DNA of 64,000 nt, taken from the NCBI RefSeq assembly GCF_009696465.1, contig NZ_VULX01000004.1, positions 62,001-126,000 of the forward strand, given 5' to 3'. Source of the DNA: Inconstantimicrobium porci. Lineage in GTDB: Bacteria; Bacillota; Clostridia; Clostridiales; Clostridiaceae. The translations under genes were made by a program, and so were the position numbers. Shown in pieces: positions 1 to 8,559 of the stretch; the stretch's first letter is position 1; every line of letters begins with the position of its first letter. A model generated the notes under the pieces. That model saw only the letters and a list, made by a program, of their open reading frames with translations. It was not told the origin of the DNA and did no database searches.

Positions 1-41
1 TTTGTTTTTATTACTAATTCCTCGAATGAATTTATTTCCAA
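1..41 (-). CDS. Start of a leftward gene running off the window edge (unidentified)
   Basis: A TTG codon at 41 (minus strand) is preceded by an AAAGGTGG-like ribosome binding site at 47-60 and opens a frame (MEINSFEELVIKT...) that stays open to the window edge. Thirteen residues are too few to name a product. It would be transcribed divergently from pepP, and the LexA-like site at 87-100 lies in its putative promoter region. It could be chance. Confidence 0.35.
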   Translation of the reverse strand, partial: MEINSFEELVIKT

Positions 42-86
42 ATTAAGTTCACCACCTTTTTAACTTTCAATATAAATATATGCTAC

Positions 87-123
87 CGAACAAATGTTTG
101 CAATAAAATAGAAAATTTGTTCG
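87..123. promoter_or_regulatory. LexA/DinR-like operator and larger inverted repeat in the divergent promoter region
   Basis: Positions 87-100 read CGAACAAATGTTTG, fitting the Gram-positive LexA core CGAAC-N4-GTTYG. The left half-site CGAACAAAT (87-95) is repeated as its exact inverse ATTTGTTCG at 115-123. The site lies between the start of a leftward gene and pepP. Either a single LexA box or a longer operator spanning both arms is possible; it is not a good PurR-box pair because the spacing is too large. Confidence 0.45.
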
Positions 124-231
124 AAAATGTTTAAAGAAAATTAATTTTATCATCATGGGATATGTTGTAAAGTTGTCACAAAACTGTGTTACAATATTAA
201 TTAATAAAACTACAAGAAGGGGCGCGATATT

Positions 232-1476
232 ATGATAAAAGATGTATTCGTAAAGAATAGAAAAAAATTATTGGAAAAGGTAGAGGATAATTCAGCAGTT
301 ATATTTTTCGCTGGAAAAGCGCTTACTAAATCTGCTGATGAAGAATATCCATTTACTCCAAATAGAAATTTTTATTATTTAACAGGAATCGACGAACCAC
401 ATCATATTCTTTTATTAAAGAAGGTTAACGGAAAAGAAAGTGAAGTATTATTTGTAATAAAACCAGATCTTGAAAGAGAAAGATGGTATGGAAAAACTTT
501 AAGACAGAATGAAGCATCAGAACTTTCAGGAATTGAAGACGTAGAATTCCTTGATTCTTTTGAAGCCGTAGTTAACAGACTTATAACTGCTGGAGACATT
601 GAAAACTTATATCTTGATTTAGAAAGAAATTCAATGGATGATGACAAGACTACTGCAGAAAAATTTGCTTCAAAGATAGCGGGAATATATCCACAAATTG
701 TAGTTAAGAATATCTATAATATAATAAGTGAAATAAGAATGGTAAAGTCTGAAGAAGAAATTGAAGAGATGAGAAAAGCTATAGCTATAACATTAGAAGG
801 CGTAGAAGCTCTTATGAAAAATTCAAAAACAGGCATAAAAGAATATCAGCTTGAAGCTTATTTTGATTTTGTATGCAAGAGCCATGGAGTTAAGGATTAT
901 GCATTTAAGACTATTGCAGCAGCAGGAGAAAATGCAGCAATTCTTCACTACTCAACTAATAATACTGTAATCAAAGATAATGAAATGATTCTTTTTGATC
1001 TTGGAGCTCAGTACAAATACTACAATGCTGATATCTCAAGAACATTCCCTGCTAATGGAAGATTCACAAAGAGACAGAAGGATGTATACGAAGCAGTACT
1101 TAGAGTAAATGAAAAAGTTATTGCAGCAACAAAACCAGGAGTTAAATTTATCGACTGGAACAACCAAGCTACCGAATGGATTGCAGAAGAATGTATAAAT
1201 CTTGGTCTTATAAAGGATAAGTCAGAAGTTAGAAAGTACTACTGGCATAGTATTGGACATAGTTTAGGATTAGACTGCCATGATGTTGGAAGAAGAGATG
1301 TAGAGTTTAAGCCAGGAATGGTATGGACAGTTGAGCCAGGTATTTATATAGCTGAAGAAGGTATAGGAGTAAGAATAGAAGACGATGTACTTGTTACTGA
1401 GAACGGCTGTGAAGTTCTTACTAAGGATATGATTAAATCAGTAGAAGATATAGAAAAATTTATGGCTCAGAAGTAA
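232..1476 (+). CDS. pepP: Xaa-Pro aminopeptidase (aminopeptidase P, M24B)
   Basis: Cytosolic metallopeptidase removing the N-terminal residue from peptides with proline in position 2. The 414-aa product has the family layout: N-terminal creatinase-like domain (about 1-170) and a pita-bread M24 catalytic domain. The five expected metal ligands are visible: Asp256 (LFDLG), Asp267 (NADISRTF), His343 (HSIGHSLGL), Glu368 (TVEPGIY) and Glu383 (VRIEDD). A GAAGGGG ribosome binding site precedes the ATG at 232. A second, shorter M24 enzyme, pepQ, lies at 47411. Identification to the M24B family is firm; aminopeptidase rather than dipeptidase rests on length and the N-terminal domain. Confidence 0.93.
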   Translation: MIKDVFVKNRKKLLEKVEDNSAVIFFAGKALTKSADEEYPFTPNRNFYYLTGIDEPHHILLLKKVNGKESEVLFVIKPDLERERWYGKTLRQNEASELSGIEDVEFLDSFEAVVNRLITAGDIENLYLDLERNSMDDDKTTAEKFASKIAGIYPQIVVKNIYNIISEIRMVKSEEEIEEMRKAIAITLEGVEALMKNSKTGIKEYQLEAYFDFVCKSHGVKDYAFKTIAAAGENAAILHYSTNNTVIKDNEMILFDLGAQYKYYNADISRTFPANGRFTKRQKDVYEAVLRVNEKVIAATKPGVKFIDWNNQATEWIAEECINLGLIKDKSEVRKYYWHSIGHSLGLDCHDVGRRDVEFKPGMVWTVEPGIYIAEEGIGVRIEDDVLVTENGCEVLTKDMIKSVEDIEKFMAQK

Positions 1477-1509
1477 ACATAAAAAAATAATAAAGAAGGT
1501 GTTTAAGAT

Positions 1510-1920
1510 ATGAATTTTATGAATGGACGATATGGAAAGTTTGATATGCTCGATCAGATAATCATTCTGGTTGCTGCAATACTATGCATGTTCAGATATA
1601 CAAGACCTGTCAGCATATTGCTTGTCTTATTTGTACTATATAGATTCTTTTCAAAGGATGTATATAAGAGACAGCAGGAAGAGCTGAAGTTTCAGGACTT
1701 TATAAGAAATGCCCTTGGAAAATCAGCACAGAAATATAGTGGTTATAATGTATACAAGAAGCCATTAGGCCAGAGAATGAGCGATTGGTTTAATGAAAAG
1801 AAAAACTATAAGATTTTTACATGTAAGAATTGCGGTCAGAAGCTGAGAGTTCCAAGGGGAAAAGGCAAGATTACAATTACATGTAGAAAATGTGGCATAC
1901 AGTTTAAAGCCAAAAGTTAG
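1510..1920 (+). CDS. Small membrane-anchored zinc-ribbon protein
   Basis: 136-aa protein with one or two hydrophobic segments (about residues 15-45, IIILVAAILCMF and VSILLVLFVLYRFF), a basic linker, and a C-terminal zinc ribbon with two CxxC knuckles (CKNCGQKL and CRKCGIQF). The pattern resembles the zinc-ribbon proteins often found singly in clostridia, whose function is not established. It follows pepP by 33 bp with its own GAAGGTG ribosome binding site and probably shares its transcript. A modular repeat follows it. Confidence 0.85.
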   Translation: MNFMNGRYGKFDMLDQIIILVAAILCMFRYTRPVSILLVLFVLYRFFSKDVYKRQQEELKFQDFIRNALGKSAQKYSGYNVYKKPLGQRMSDWFNEKKNYKIFTCKNCGQKLRVPRGKGKITITCRKCGIQFKAKS

Positions 1921-1980
1921 ACATTAATTCCCTAGCAAAATCAAGCGTAAGTATAGATTGAGCAAGATGCTCAATAATAA

Positions 1981-2180
1981 TTTAGAATGTAGGATTTAGA
2001 ATGTAAAATTGCAGATTGAACTCCTTTGAGGAGTTCTAAAAAGAGGCGGAAGCTCCTCTTTAAAACTCCTCTTAATTTAAAATTAATTAAGAGGTTTGGA
2101 GGTGAAACCTCCATGATAAATTAAGAAATCAACTTGCTGATTTCATCCTGTAATTTTAAATTTTAAAATCTAAATTTTTA
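1981..2180 (+). repeat. Modular multi-hairpin repeat, full copy, forward
   Basis: Outer AT-rich arm (TTTAGAATGTAGGATTTAGA) pairs with the closing arm around 2150-2180. Inside, in order, are hairpins GAACTCCT/AGGAGTTC, AAAGAGG/CCTCTTT, CCTCTTAATT/AATTAAGAGG, GGAGGT/ACCTCC and GAAATCA/TGATTTC, the last followed by the closing TCATCC. The same modules recur in at least fifteen other places in the window, after unrelated genes. It lies between the zinc-ribbon gene and the phasin-like gene. Confidence 0.85.
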
Positions 2181-2271
2181 ATTATTTATATATAGCTTTT
2201 ATTAGAGGATTAATCATTAAAAAAAGGGTATAATAAAAACATATTATGGTAAATAATGAGAGGTGTTTTTT

Positions 2272-2625
2272 ATGAATGATTTAAAAAATGTATTTTTAGC
2301 AGGGATAGGTGCTGCAGCTGCAACATATGAAAAGGCTGACAGTATGGTTAAGCAGTTTGTTGAAAAAGGAAAGCTTACAGTAGATGAAGGTAAGGAACTT
2401 TCAGAAGAATTAAAGAGAAACTTTACTAGTTCAGCAAGCGACAAAATGAATAAGCTAAACAATAAGATTGATGACATAAAACCTGCAACTAAAGATGAAG
2501 TAAGACAGATAATAGAACAGTATGGTTTCTGCTATAAGGGAGAGTATGATCTTCTTCAAAGCAAGGTTGATGAACTTGAAAAGAAAGTTGAGGAACTTGA
2601 AAAGAACTTAAAAACAAATAATTAG
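2272..2625 (+). CDS. Phasin-family / polyhydroxyalkanoate-granule-like coiled-coil protein
   Basis: 117-aa protein with a short hydrophobic Ala/Gly-rich stretch near the N-terminus (FLAGIGAAAATYEKA), an amphipathic middle and a strongly charged C-terminal coiled coil (heptads such as KVDELEKKVEELEKNL). This is the shape of phasin-family proteins that commonly sit before UbiB/AarF genes in clostridia. The ATG at 2272 is chosen because GAGAGGTG ends 6 bases before it; an in-frame GTG at 2263 lies inside that site. It ends 17 bp before the UbiB gene, so the two form an operon. The role here is unknown. Confidence 0.8.
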   Translation: MNDLKNVFLAGIGAAAATYEKADSMVKQFVEKGKLTVDEGKELSEELKRNFTSSASDKMNKLNNKIDDIKPATKDEVRQIIEQYGFCYKGEYDLLQSKVDELEKKVEELEKNLKTNN

Positions 2626-2642
2626 AGGATGATTGGTGAAAT

Positions 2643-4250
2643 ATGAAGAAGAAGTCTTTTTTAAGGTTTAAGGAGATAATGGGGGTTTTCGCTTCGTATG
2701 GTTTTGGATACCTTATAGATTCAAAGAAGAAGAGGCATGAAGATGCTCCTAAAAATTTAAGAAGAGCATTTGAAGAATTAGGGTCTACATTTATAAAAAT
2801 AGGGCAGATACTAAGTACAAGACCGGATATACTGCCGGAAGAATATATAAATGAACTTTCAAAACTTCAGGATTCTACAAATGAAGAAGACTTCTTCAGC
2901 ATTAAACAGGTATTTTTTGATGAATTTAAGATAGACATTGAGAAAGCTTTTAAGGATATTGATATAAAACCTGTGGCCTGTGCATCGATTGCCCAGGCTT
3001 ATAAAGCTGAACTTAATGATGGCAGGAAGGTAATTGTAAAGATACAGCGTCCTGGCATTGAAGAAATGATCAATACTGATATTCATATATTAAAAAAACT
3101 TCTTGGAATGGTCAGCTTTATAAATGAAGATGAATTCCTTATGAATCCAGTGGATGCTCTTAAGGAAATTGAAATCGAAACAAATAAGGAATTAAATTTT
3201 GAACTTGAAAAAGAAAATATATTGAAGTTTAGGGAACTTAACAAAGATGTAGCATGTATATATGCACCAAAGATTATAGATGAATACTGTGGTAGAAGAG
3301 TAATTACTATGGAGTACATAGAAGGCTTTAAGATTACTGATATTGATAAGATTGAGGAGTATGGTTATGATCGATATGATATAGGAAAGAAACTTGCTCT
3401 TTCATTTTGCAAGCAGGTGTTTAATGATGGGTTCTTTCACGGGGATCCTCATCCTGGAAATATTCTTATAGCTGATAATAAAATATGTTATATAGATTTT
3501 GGATCTGTGGGAGTTCTCACAGAATCAATGAAAAAATCATTTAATGATGCAATGGTTGGAGTTGCAACAAGGGATACCAATAAGCTTGTCAATTTCCTAA
3601 TAGGGGTAGGTATACGTCGAGGGAAAATGGATAGAAATATGCTTTATGAAGATGTAAAGTATCTTTTAAATATGTATCTATCTACGTCAATTAAGAACAT
3701 AAAGATGTCAATGCTTATCAGAGAAATTATTGAAATAGCAAAAAGAAACAATATACAGCTGCCTATTGACTTTGTAATGATATCAAAAAGTGCGCTTATC
3801 ATTGAAGGTGTTGTTTCAAAGGTTTCTCCTGACATGGATATACTTGATTTTGTAATTCCATATGTAAAGTCTAAGAATAAATATTACTTTAGAGAATCAT
3901 TTAATTACGATAATATAATGATTAGCTTATACTCATTCTTAAAAAGATCTAGCGAGTTGCCAGATAAGTATGCAGAACTTGCAGAAAACCTAAATGAGGG
4001 AAGGGTAAAAGTTAAAATAGAATCTACAGAATTCAAAGATACCATGAAGGAGGTCAATAAAATGACTAACAGGGTGGTATTTGGAGTCGTAGTATCAGGC
4101 ATGATAATAGGTTCATCTTACATACTCAGCGCCAATGTAGGACCTAAAATTAAGGGTGTATCAATCATTGGAATAACAGGATATGTTATCTCAGGGATAT
4201 TTGCATTATACCTGTTAATTTCAATATTACGATCAGGAAATCTAAAATAA
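2643..4250 (+). CDS. ABC1/AarF/UbiB atypical protein-kinase-like family protein
   Basis: 535-aa membrane-associated kinase-like ATPase. Family hallmarks are visible: KxGQ motif (FIKIGQILSTRPDILP, near residue 50), Ala-rich loop replacing the P-loop (CASIAQAY), the nucleotide-binding Lys (VIVKIQRPG), the catalytic segment HGDPHPGN near residue 268 and the DFG motif (YIDFGSVG). Two C-terminal transmembrane helices occupy the last 70 residues. In proteobacteria UbiB supports ubiquinone synthesis; clostridia generally do not make ubiquinone, so its role here is open. It is co-transcribed with the phasin-like gene. Confidence 0.9.
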   Translation: MKKKSFLRFKEIMGVFASYGFGYLIDSKKKRHEDAPKNLRRAFEELGSTFIKIGQILSTRPDILPEEYINELSKLQDSTNEEDFFSIKQVFFDEFKIDIEKAFKDIDIKPVACASIAQAYKAELNDGRKVIVKIQRPGIEEMINTDIHILKKLLGMVSFINEDEFLMNPVDALKEIEIETNKELNFELEKENILKFRELNKDVACIYAPKIIDEYCGRRVITMEYIEGFKITDIDKIEEYGYDRYDIGKKLALSFCKQVFNDGFFHGDPHPGNILIADNKICYIDFGSVGVLTESMKKSFNDAMVGVATRDTNKLVNFLIGVGIRRGKMDRNMLYEDVKYLLNMYLSTSIKNIKMSMLIREIIEIAKRNNIQLPIDFVMISKSALIIEGVVSKVSPDMDILDFVIPYVKSKNKYYFRESFNYDNIMISLYSFLKRSSELPDKYAELAENLNEGRVKVKIESTEFKDTMKEVNKMTNRVVFGVVVSGMIIGSSYILSANVGPKIKGVSIIGITGYVISGIFALYLLISILRSGNLK

Positions 4251-4356
4251 TACAAGTCTTAAGCATTATTTTGTAGAAATATGTATTTTTACAATTTTGC
4301 AAATAGGGCTTGTATTTTTTGCTAGAATGGTATAGTATAATTGTTATCAAAAAGAG

Positions 4357-4538
4357 AATAGATTTAGAAGAGGTAGAGGCGCATTATTTAATAGTAACTG
4401 TACAGAGGTAAACACAATGAAGTGCAGTGAAAGGAAATGATGCCGAAGTTTATGGATAATGTTTTAAGGCCATATGCTGGACTTGCATAGAATATATGCA
4501 AGGCTGTCACAATATTTTGTGGAGAGCTATCATCTATA
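4357..4538 (+). ncRNA. Lysine riboswitch (L-box)
   Basis: The P1 stem pairs ATAGAT near 4358 with ATCTAT near 4531. Between them are the conserved L-box blocks in order: AGAGGCGC, GTAACTGTACAGAGG, GTGAAAGGAAATGATGCCGAAG, the GGCTGTCAC segment and the closing GGAGAGCTATC. The arrangement and spacing are characteristic of the five-helix lysine aptamer. It sits upstream of an NhaC-type transporter and is followed by an intrinsic terminator, consistent with shutting off transport when lysine is abundant. Confidence 0.93.
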
Positions 4539-4570
4539 GGAAATTTTTCATTAAGTTATCTTAATGGATT

Positions 4571-4604
4571 AAGAACTCTGGGTGTTATCTCAGGGTTCTT
4601 TTTT
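4571..4604 (+). terminator. Expression-platform terminator of the lysine riboswitch
   Basis: Stem AGAACTCTGG / CTCAGGGTTCT with GTGTTAT between, followed by TTTTTT. It lies between the lysine aptamer and the transporter start, as expected for a transcriptional off-switch. Confidence 0.85.
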
Positions 4605-4649
4605 GCCTCTTTTATTATCACTCTTAAGTATTTTAAAGGAGGACTTTTT

Positions 4650-6362
4650 ATGAAAAACAGAAAAAAAATATTTTTACTATCATTTACTTTGTTTTTACTA
4701 TCATTTTGTACTATAGCACTTGGTGCAGAGAAGGATGCAGCACAGGTTAACGCAGTTAAGTTTGGACTGCTTACACTGCTTCCACCACTAATAGCAATAG
4801 TACTTGCATTTGTAACAAAAAACGTTGTTATTTCATTGTTTCTGGGAATACTTGTAGGATGTGTAATTCTGCAGTTTAATGGGACAAGCAATATATTTTA
4901 TGCACTTATCCATGGATTCCTGGATATGACTCAAAGGATGCTTAATTCTATAGCAGATCCTTGGAATGCAGGTATAGTACTTCAGGTACTTGCAATAGGA
5001 GGACTTATCAGTCTTGTAAGTAAAATGGGTGGAGCTAAGGCGGTAGCAGAAGCTTTATCAAAGAAAGCCAAGACTCCAAAGAGTGCCCAGATGATATCAT
5101 GGCTTTTAGGAATTCTTGTTTTCTTCGATGATTATGCAAACTCGTTAATCGTTGGACCTATAATGAGACCAATTGCTGATAAGCTTAAGGTTTCAAGAGA
5201 AAAATTAGCATTTGTTATTGATGCAACAGCAGCACCTATTGCAGGACTTGCAATAATATCAACTTGGATAGGGCTTGAAGTTGGACTTATAAAAGATGGA
5301 TTCAGCCAGCAACTTGGACAGGATGTAAATGGATTTGGGATATTCCTAAATACAATTCCTTATAGATTCTATAATATTTTAATCCTTGCTTTTGTTGTAA
5401 TTACAGCATTATCTTCAAGAGAATTTGGACCTATGCTTAAAGCGGAGAGAGCTACCAGAGTTAGAAGTAAAAAGGCTGATAAAGAAAATGTAGTTATTGA
5501 TACTGATCTTGAACCTGTAGAAGGAATAAAATTAAGTGTCTGGAATGCAATAATTCCAATAGGAACTCTTATAATAGCAGCACTTGTGGGATTTTATTAC
5601 AGTGGATATAAAACAATATTAGCTGGTAAAGATGCTTCGCTTATAGCACTTGTAAATAATTCACCAGCAAGTTTTGCAGCTATTAGGGAATGTTTTGGAC
5701 AGGCAGATGCTTCAATAGTATTATTCCAGGCAGCACTTATAGCAACAATAGTAGCAATTATAATGGCATTCTTTAAAAAGATTTTCTCAGTATCAAAAGC
5801 TGTAGAAGTATGGATAGAAGGTATGAAACCACTTGTAATTACAGGAGTTATTCTTATTCTTGCATGGAGCTTAAGCTCAGTAATAAAAGAACTTGGAACT
5901 GCAAAATTCCTTGTTTCAATATTATCTGATTCAGTTCCACAATTCCTTCTTCCATCAATAATATTTATATTTGGTTCAGTAATATCATTTGCAACAGGAA
6001 CAGCTTATGGAACAATGGGAATACTTATGCCGCTTGCTATTCCATTAGCCTTTGCAATATCACCTGATATGGGATATGTAACAGTAAGTATAAGTGCTGT
6101 ACTTACAGGAGCTATATTTGGGGATCACTGCTCACCAATATCTGATACAACAATACTTTCATCAATGGGAGCAGGATGCCATCATATAGATCACGTTAAA
6201 ACTCAGATATGGTATGCACTTTTCGTTGCAGCTGTAACAATAATCTTTGGTTATATACCAGCAGGACTAGGGCTTCCTATATATATAATACTTCCAGTAG
6301 CTATTGCTGCACTTACTGGACTTACTTATCTTATAGGAAAACCAGTAGAAGGTAACGAATAG
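4650..6362 (+). CDS. lysW: NhaC-family Na+/H+ antiporter-like transporter, probable lysine transporter LysW
   Basis: 570-aa polytopic membrane protein of the NhaC family, with a signal-like first helix and about a dozen hydrophobic segments. The conserved core FFDDYANSLIVGPIMRPIAD and the later GTAYGTMGILMPLAIPLA and FGDHCSPISDTTILSSMGAG segments are typical of the family. Upstream is a lysine riboswitch with terminator. Comparative genomics has assigned L-box-controlled NhaC paralogues in Gram-positives as lysine transporters (LysW), so substrate assignment rests on regulation, not on the protein itself. AAAGGAGG precedes the ATG. Confidence 0.85.
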   Translation: MKNRKKIFLLSFTLFLLSFCTIALGAEKDAAQVNAVKFGLLTLLPPLIAIVLAFVTKNVVISLFLGILVGCVILQFNGTSNIFYALIHGFLDMTQRMLNSIADPWNAGIVLQVLAIGGLISLVSKMGGAKAVAEALSKKAKTPKSAQMISWLLGILVFFDDYANSLIVGPIMRPIADKLKVSREKLAFVIDATAAPIAGLAIISTWIGLEVGLIKDGFSQQLGQDVNGFGIFLNTIPYRFYNILILAFVVITALSSREFGPMLKAERATRVRSKKADKENVVIDTDLEPVEGIKLSVWNAIIPIGTLIIAALVGFYYSGYKTILAGKDASLIALVNNSPASFAAIRECFGQADASIVLFQAALIATIVAIIMAFFKKIFSVSKAVEVWIEGMKPLVITGVILILAWSLSSVIKELGTAKFLVSILSDSVPQFLLPSIIFIFGSVISFATGTAYGTMGILMPLAIPLAFAISPDMGYVTVSISAVLTGAIFGDHCSPISDTTILSSMGAGCHHIDHVKTQIWYALFVAAVTIIFGYIPAGLGLPIYIILPVAIAALTGLTYLIGKPVEGNE

Positions 6363-6390
6363 TTAATAGTGAATAACGAATAGTGTAGGC

Positions 6391-6440
6391 AGAAACTCCT
6401 TACAGGAGTTTCTGAAATTAAAGAGGGGGTTATCTTTTTA
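6391..6440 (+). repeat. Partial modular repeat
   Basis: Contains the hairpin AGAAACTCC/GGAGTTTCT and a degenerate second module (AAAGAGGG/TATCTTTTT), directly after lysW and preceded by an arm-like TAGTGAATAACGAATAGTG. The remaining modules of the family are missing. Confidence 0.55.
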
Positions 6441-6463
6441 ATTATAAATTTTATATTTTAAAT

Positions 6464-6492
6464 AAAAGGTATGGGAGAATCCTATACCTTTT
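6464..6492. terminator. Intrinsic terminator after lysW
   Basis: AAAAGGTATGGGA / TCCTATACCTTTT forms a strong stem with a T-rich tail on the + strand. Confidence 0.75.
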
Positions 6493-6568
6493 GGTATTAT
6501 TGAGATTTTTTTGACTTTTTTTAGAAAAAGGGTTATTATAATATTAATTTAATTTTAGGAGGTATATT

Positions 6569-6619
6569 ATGACATCACTTAATATGGTTAAAGTAATTTT
6601 AGTCCATCATCATTGTTAG
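6569..6619 (+). CDS. Histidine-rich leader peptide upstream of hisS
   Basis: A 16-codon ORF with a perfect AGGAGG ribosome binding site 6 bases before its ATG encodes MTSLNMVKVILVHHHC, with three consecutive His codons at 6605-6613 just before the stop. It is followed by alternative hairpins and a terminator before hisS, the classical arrangement of a ribosome-mediated attenuator sensing charged tRNA-His. No T-box motif is present in this leader, unlike the metG, argS and asnS leaders of the same window. Confidence 0.75.
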   Translation: MTSLNMVKVILVHHHC

Positions 6620-6743
6620 AGACTTGGTCTGATTAAAGTCAGATACAAGTCTATTTCCGCAGGCTTGTATCTCTGACAATGGTTTTTAAGTGTATTCATA
6701 ATTTTTGTGAAGCCATGCAGGATAGAAGCTGCATGGTTTTTTT
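6611..6743 (+). promoter_or_regulatory. Candidate attenuator of hisS with mutually exclusive hairpins and terminator
   Basis: Segment 6621-6632 can pair with 6639-6651 (GACTTG.../...CAAGTC), while 6641-6649 (AGATACAAG) pairs perfectly with 6664-6672 (CTTGTATCT), so these two hairpins exclude each other. Segment 6611-6622, overlapping the His codons, can pair with 6670-6681. A terminator (AGCCATGCAG / CTGCATGGTT plus T7) occupies 6711-6743. How the upstream switch reaches the terminator is not evident from inspection. Confidence 0.65.
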
Positions 6744-6782
6744 GTATTCAAAAATTCTAAATTATTAAGGAGTGTATGAAAA

Positions 6783-8069
6783 ATGAAAAATAATATAATA
6801 AAACCAAGTATTTTAGCAGGATTTATGGAGTTACTTCCCAAGAATCAGAAAAAATTTGATGATATAGTAAGTAAGATTAAAGCAGTTTATGAGGAGAATG
6901 GCTGCGAAGCTATTGATACACCTATAATAGAAAAATCTGAAGTGCTGCTTGCAAAGTCTGGCGGAGAAACTGAAAAGCAGGTATACAGCTTTGAAAAAGG
7001 AAAGAATAAGATGGCATTAAGATTTGACCTAACTGTGCCTTTTGCCAGATATACAGCTCAGCACTTTGATGAATTAGCTTTTCCTTTCAGAAGATACCAG
7101 ATAGGAAAAGTTTATAGAGGAGAAAGAAATCAGAGAGGAAGATATAGAGAGTTTTATCAGTGTGATGTTGACGTAATAGGAAAGAACAGTTTAAGTATCA
7201 ATAATGATGCCTGGGTTATTAATCTTGCTGATAGAGCATTTAAAGCTATAGGCCTTACATCATATAAATTCCAGATAAGCAATAGAAAAATCTTAAAAGG
7301 AATTTTAAGCGAACTTGAAATTGAGAGAGAAAATGATGTAATGACACTTATAGATAAGTATGACAAGATTGGAGAAAAGTGTTTTAATGATGAACTTACA
7401 AAAGTTATTGGTTCAGAACAGGCTGAGATAATAAATAACATTATTTCTATAGAAGGCAGCAGTGATGAAACAATAAAAAGACTTTCTGAATTTAAGTTTT
7501 CCAATGAAACATTTATTGAAGGAATAAAAGAACTGGAAAAAGTAACTAATATACTGTCATGTCTTGGAGTAAGCAGTGATAAATTTACAATAAATTTAAA
7601 GATAATTAGAGGTCTTGATTACTATACAGGTACTGTATTTGAAACATTCCTTACTGGTAATGAGAGTTATGGTTCAGTATGTTCAGGTGGAAGATATGAT
7701 AACCTTGCAGAAAAGTATACAAATAATATTCTTCCTGGTGTTGGAATGTCTATAGGATTAACAAGATTGTTCTTTGTGTTAAGTGAAATTGGATTCCTTG
7801 ATACATATAAAGCAAACAATAGTCTTGATTATCTTATTCTACCACTTGGAGATACAATGGATTATTGCATAGAAGTGATGAATGATCTTCAGAAAAAGAA
7901 TTACGTAGCAACTGTTTATTTTGAAGAAAGTACATTAAAAAAGATGATGATTTATGCAAATAAGATACAAGCAGAAAATGTAATTATTATAGGCGAAGAT
8001 GAAGTTAAAAATAAAAGACTAAAATCTAAAAATATGAAAACAGGTGAAGAAACTTATATTAATTTATAA
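6783..8069 (+). CDS. hisS: Histidyl-tRNA synthetase
   Basis: Class II synthetase attaching histidine to tRNA-His. The 428-aa protein has motif 2 (YRGERNQRGRYREFYQCDVD), the HisRS-specific signature (RGLDYYTGTVFE, near residue 277), motif 3 (GVGMSIGLTRLFF) and a C-terminal anticodon-binding domain (LDYLILPLG to the end). The complete signature and anticodon domain argue against the HisZ regulatory paralogue. It is a stand-alone gene behind a His-codon leader peptide and attenuator-like region. Clostridia often keep hisS beside aspS, so this could be a second hisS copy. Confidence 0.9.
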   Translation: MKNNIIKPSILAGFMELLPKNQKKFDDIVSKIKAVYEENGCEAIDTPIIEKSEVLLAKSGGETEKQVYSFEKGKNKMALRFDLTVPFARYTAQHFDELAFPFRRYQIGKVYRGERNQRGRYREFYQCDVDVIGKNSLSINNDAWVINLADRAFKAIGLTSYKFQISNRKILKGILSELEIERENDVMTLIDKYDKIGEKCFNDELTKVIGSEQAEIINNIISIEGSSDETIKRLSEFKFSNETFIEGIKELEKVTNILSCLGVSSDKFTINLKIIRGLDYYTGTVFETFLTGNESYGSVCSGGRYDNLAEKYTNNILPGVGMSIGLTRLFFVLSEIGFLDTYKANNSLDYLILPLGDTMDYCIEVMNDLQKKNYVATVYFEESTLKKMMIYANKIQAENVIIIGEDEVKNKRLKSKNMKTGEETYINL

Positions 8070-8192
8070 TATAAATTAATTTCTGTAAAGTATTGAAATA
8101 TAGGCGATGCAACTCTTAGTTGACAAAAAGAAATTATCGGTTTGTAGACTAAAATTACCTTTTAAGTATAATTGTTCTTAGAGGTGAGTGTG

Positions 8193-8559
8193 GTGAATTT
8201 AGCAGATAAGTTACAATTATTAAGAAAGAAAAATTTATTGTCTCAAGAGGAACTTGCAGAGAAACTTGGTATTTCAAGACAGGCAGTTTCAAAGTGGGAA
8301 TCTGGACAGTCTTTACCAGATTTAAATAAACTTAAAGCAATATCTAAACTTTATAATGTTACAATTGACAGCTTAGTTAATGATGACAATGAAATTGGTG
8401 AGCGTAATGAAAATAAAGCAGCAGATGAAAAAAGTAATACTTCATATGAGCAAGATTTAAATGGTAAAATAGTTCTCAATATTAACAAGATATCAGTTGA
8501 TTATGAGTATAAGAGTAAAAAGACTTTATTTGGACTGCCTCTTGTACACATTAATTTAG
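8193..8559 (+). pseudogene. XRE-family regulator, 5' part, interrupted by an insertion sequence
   Basis: GTG start at 8193 behind AGAGGTGAG. The N-terminus is a helix-turn-helix (LSQEELAEKLGISRQAVSKWESGQSLPDL), followed by a charged linker and the start of a second domain (LFGLPLVHINLG). The frame is lost where the IS begins. Joining G8559 to 13967 restores HINLG-RGFKKAKGIIAIGN, the continuation expected for this family (HTH plus a Gly-rich hydrophobic repeat domain). The intact protein would have been about 277 aa. As it stands only about 120 native residues plus a short IS-encoded tail can be made. Confidence 0.88.

Noticed and set aside
84-127. PurR box pair (CCGAAC ... GTTCG) before pepP
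   Set aside because: Half-site spacing is about 26 nt rather than the usual 22-23, and the second half lacks GTTCGG; the LexA reading fits better.
6783-8069. HisZ regulatory subunit rather than HisRS
   Set aside because: Complete motif 2, HisRS signature and anticodon-binding domain are present, and no his operon is nearby.
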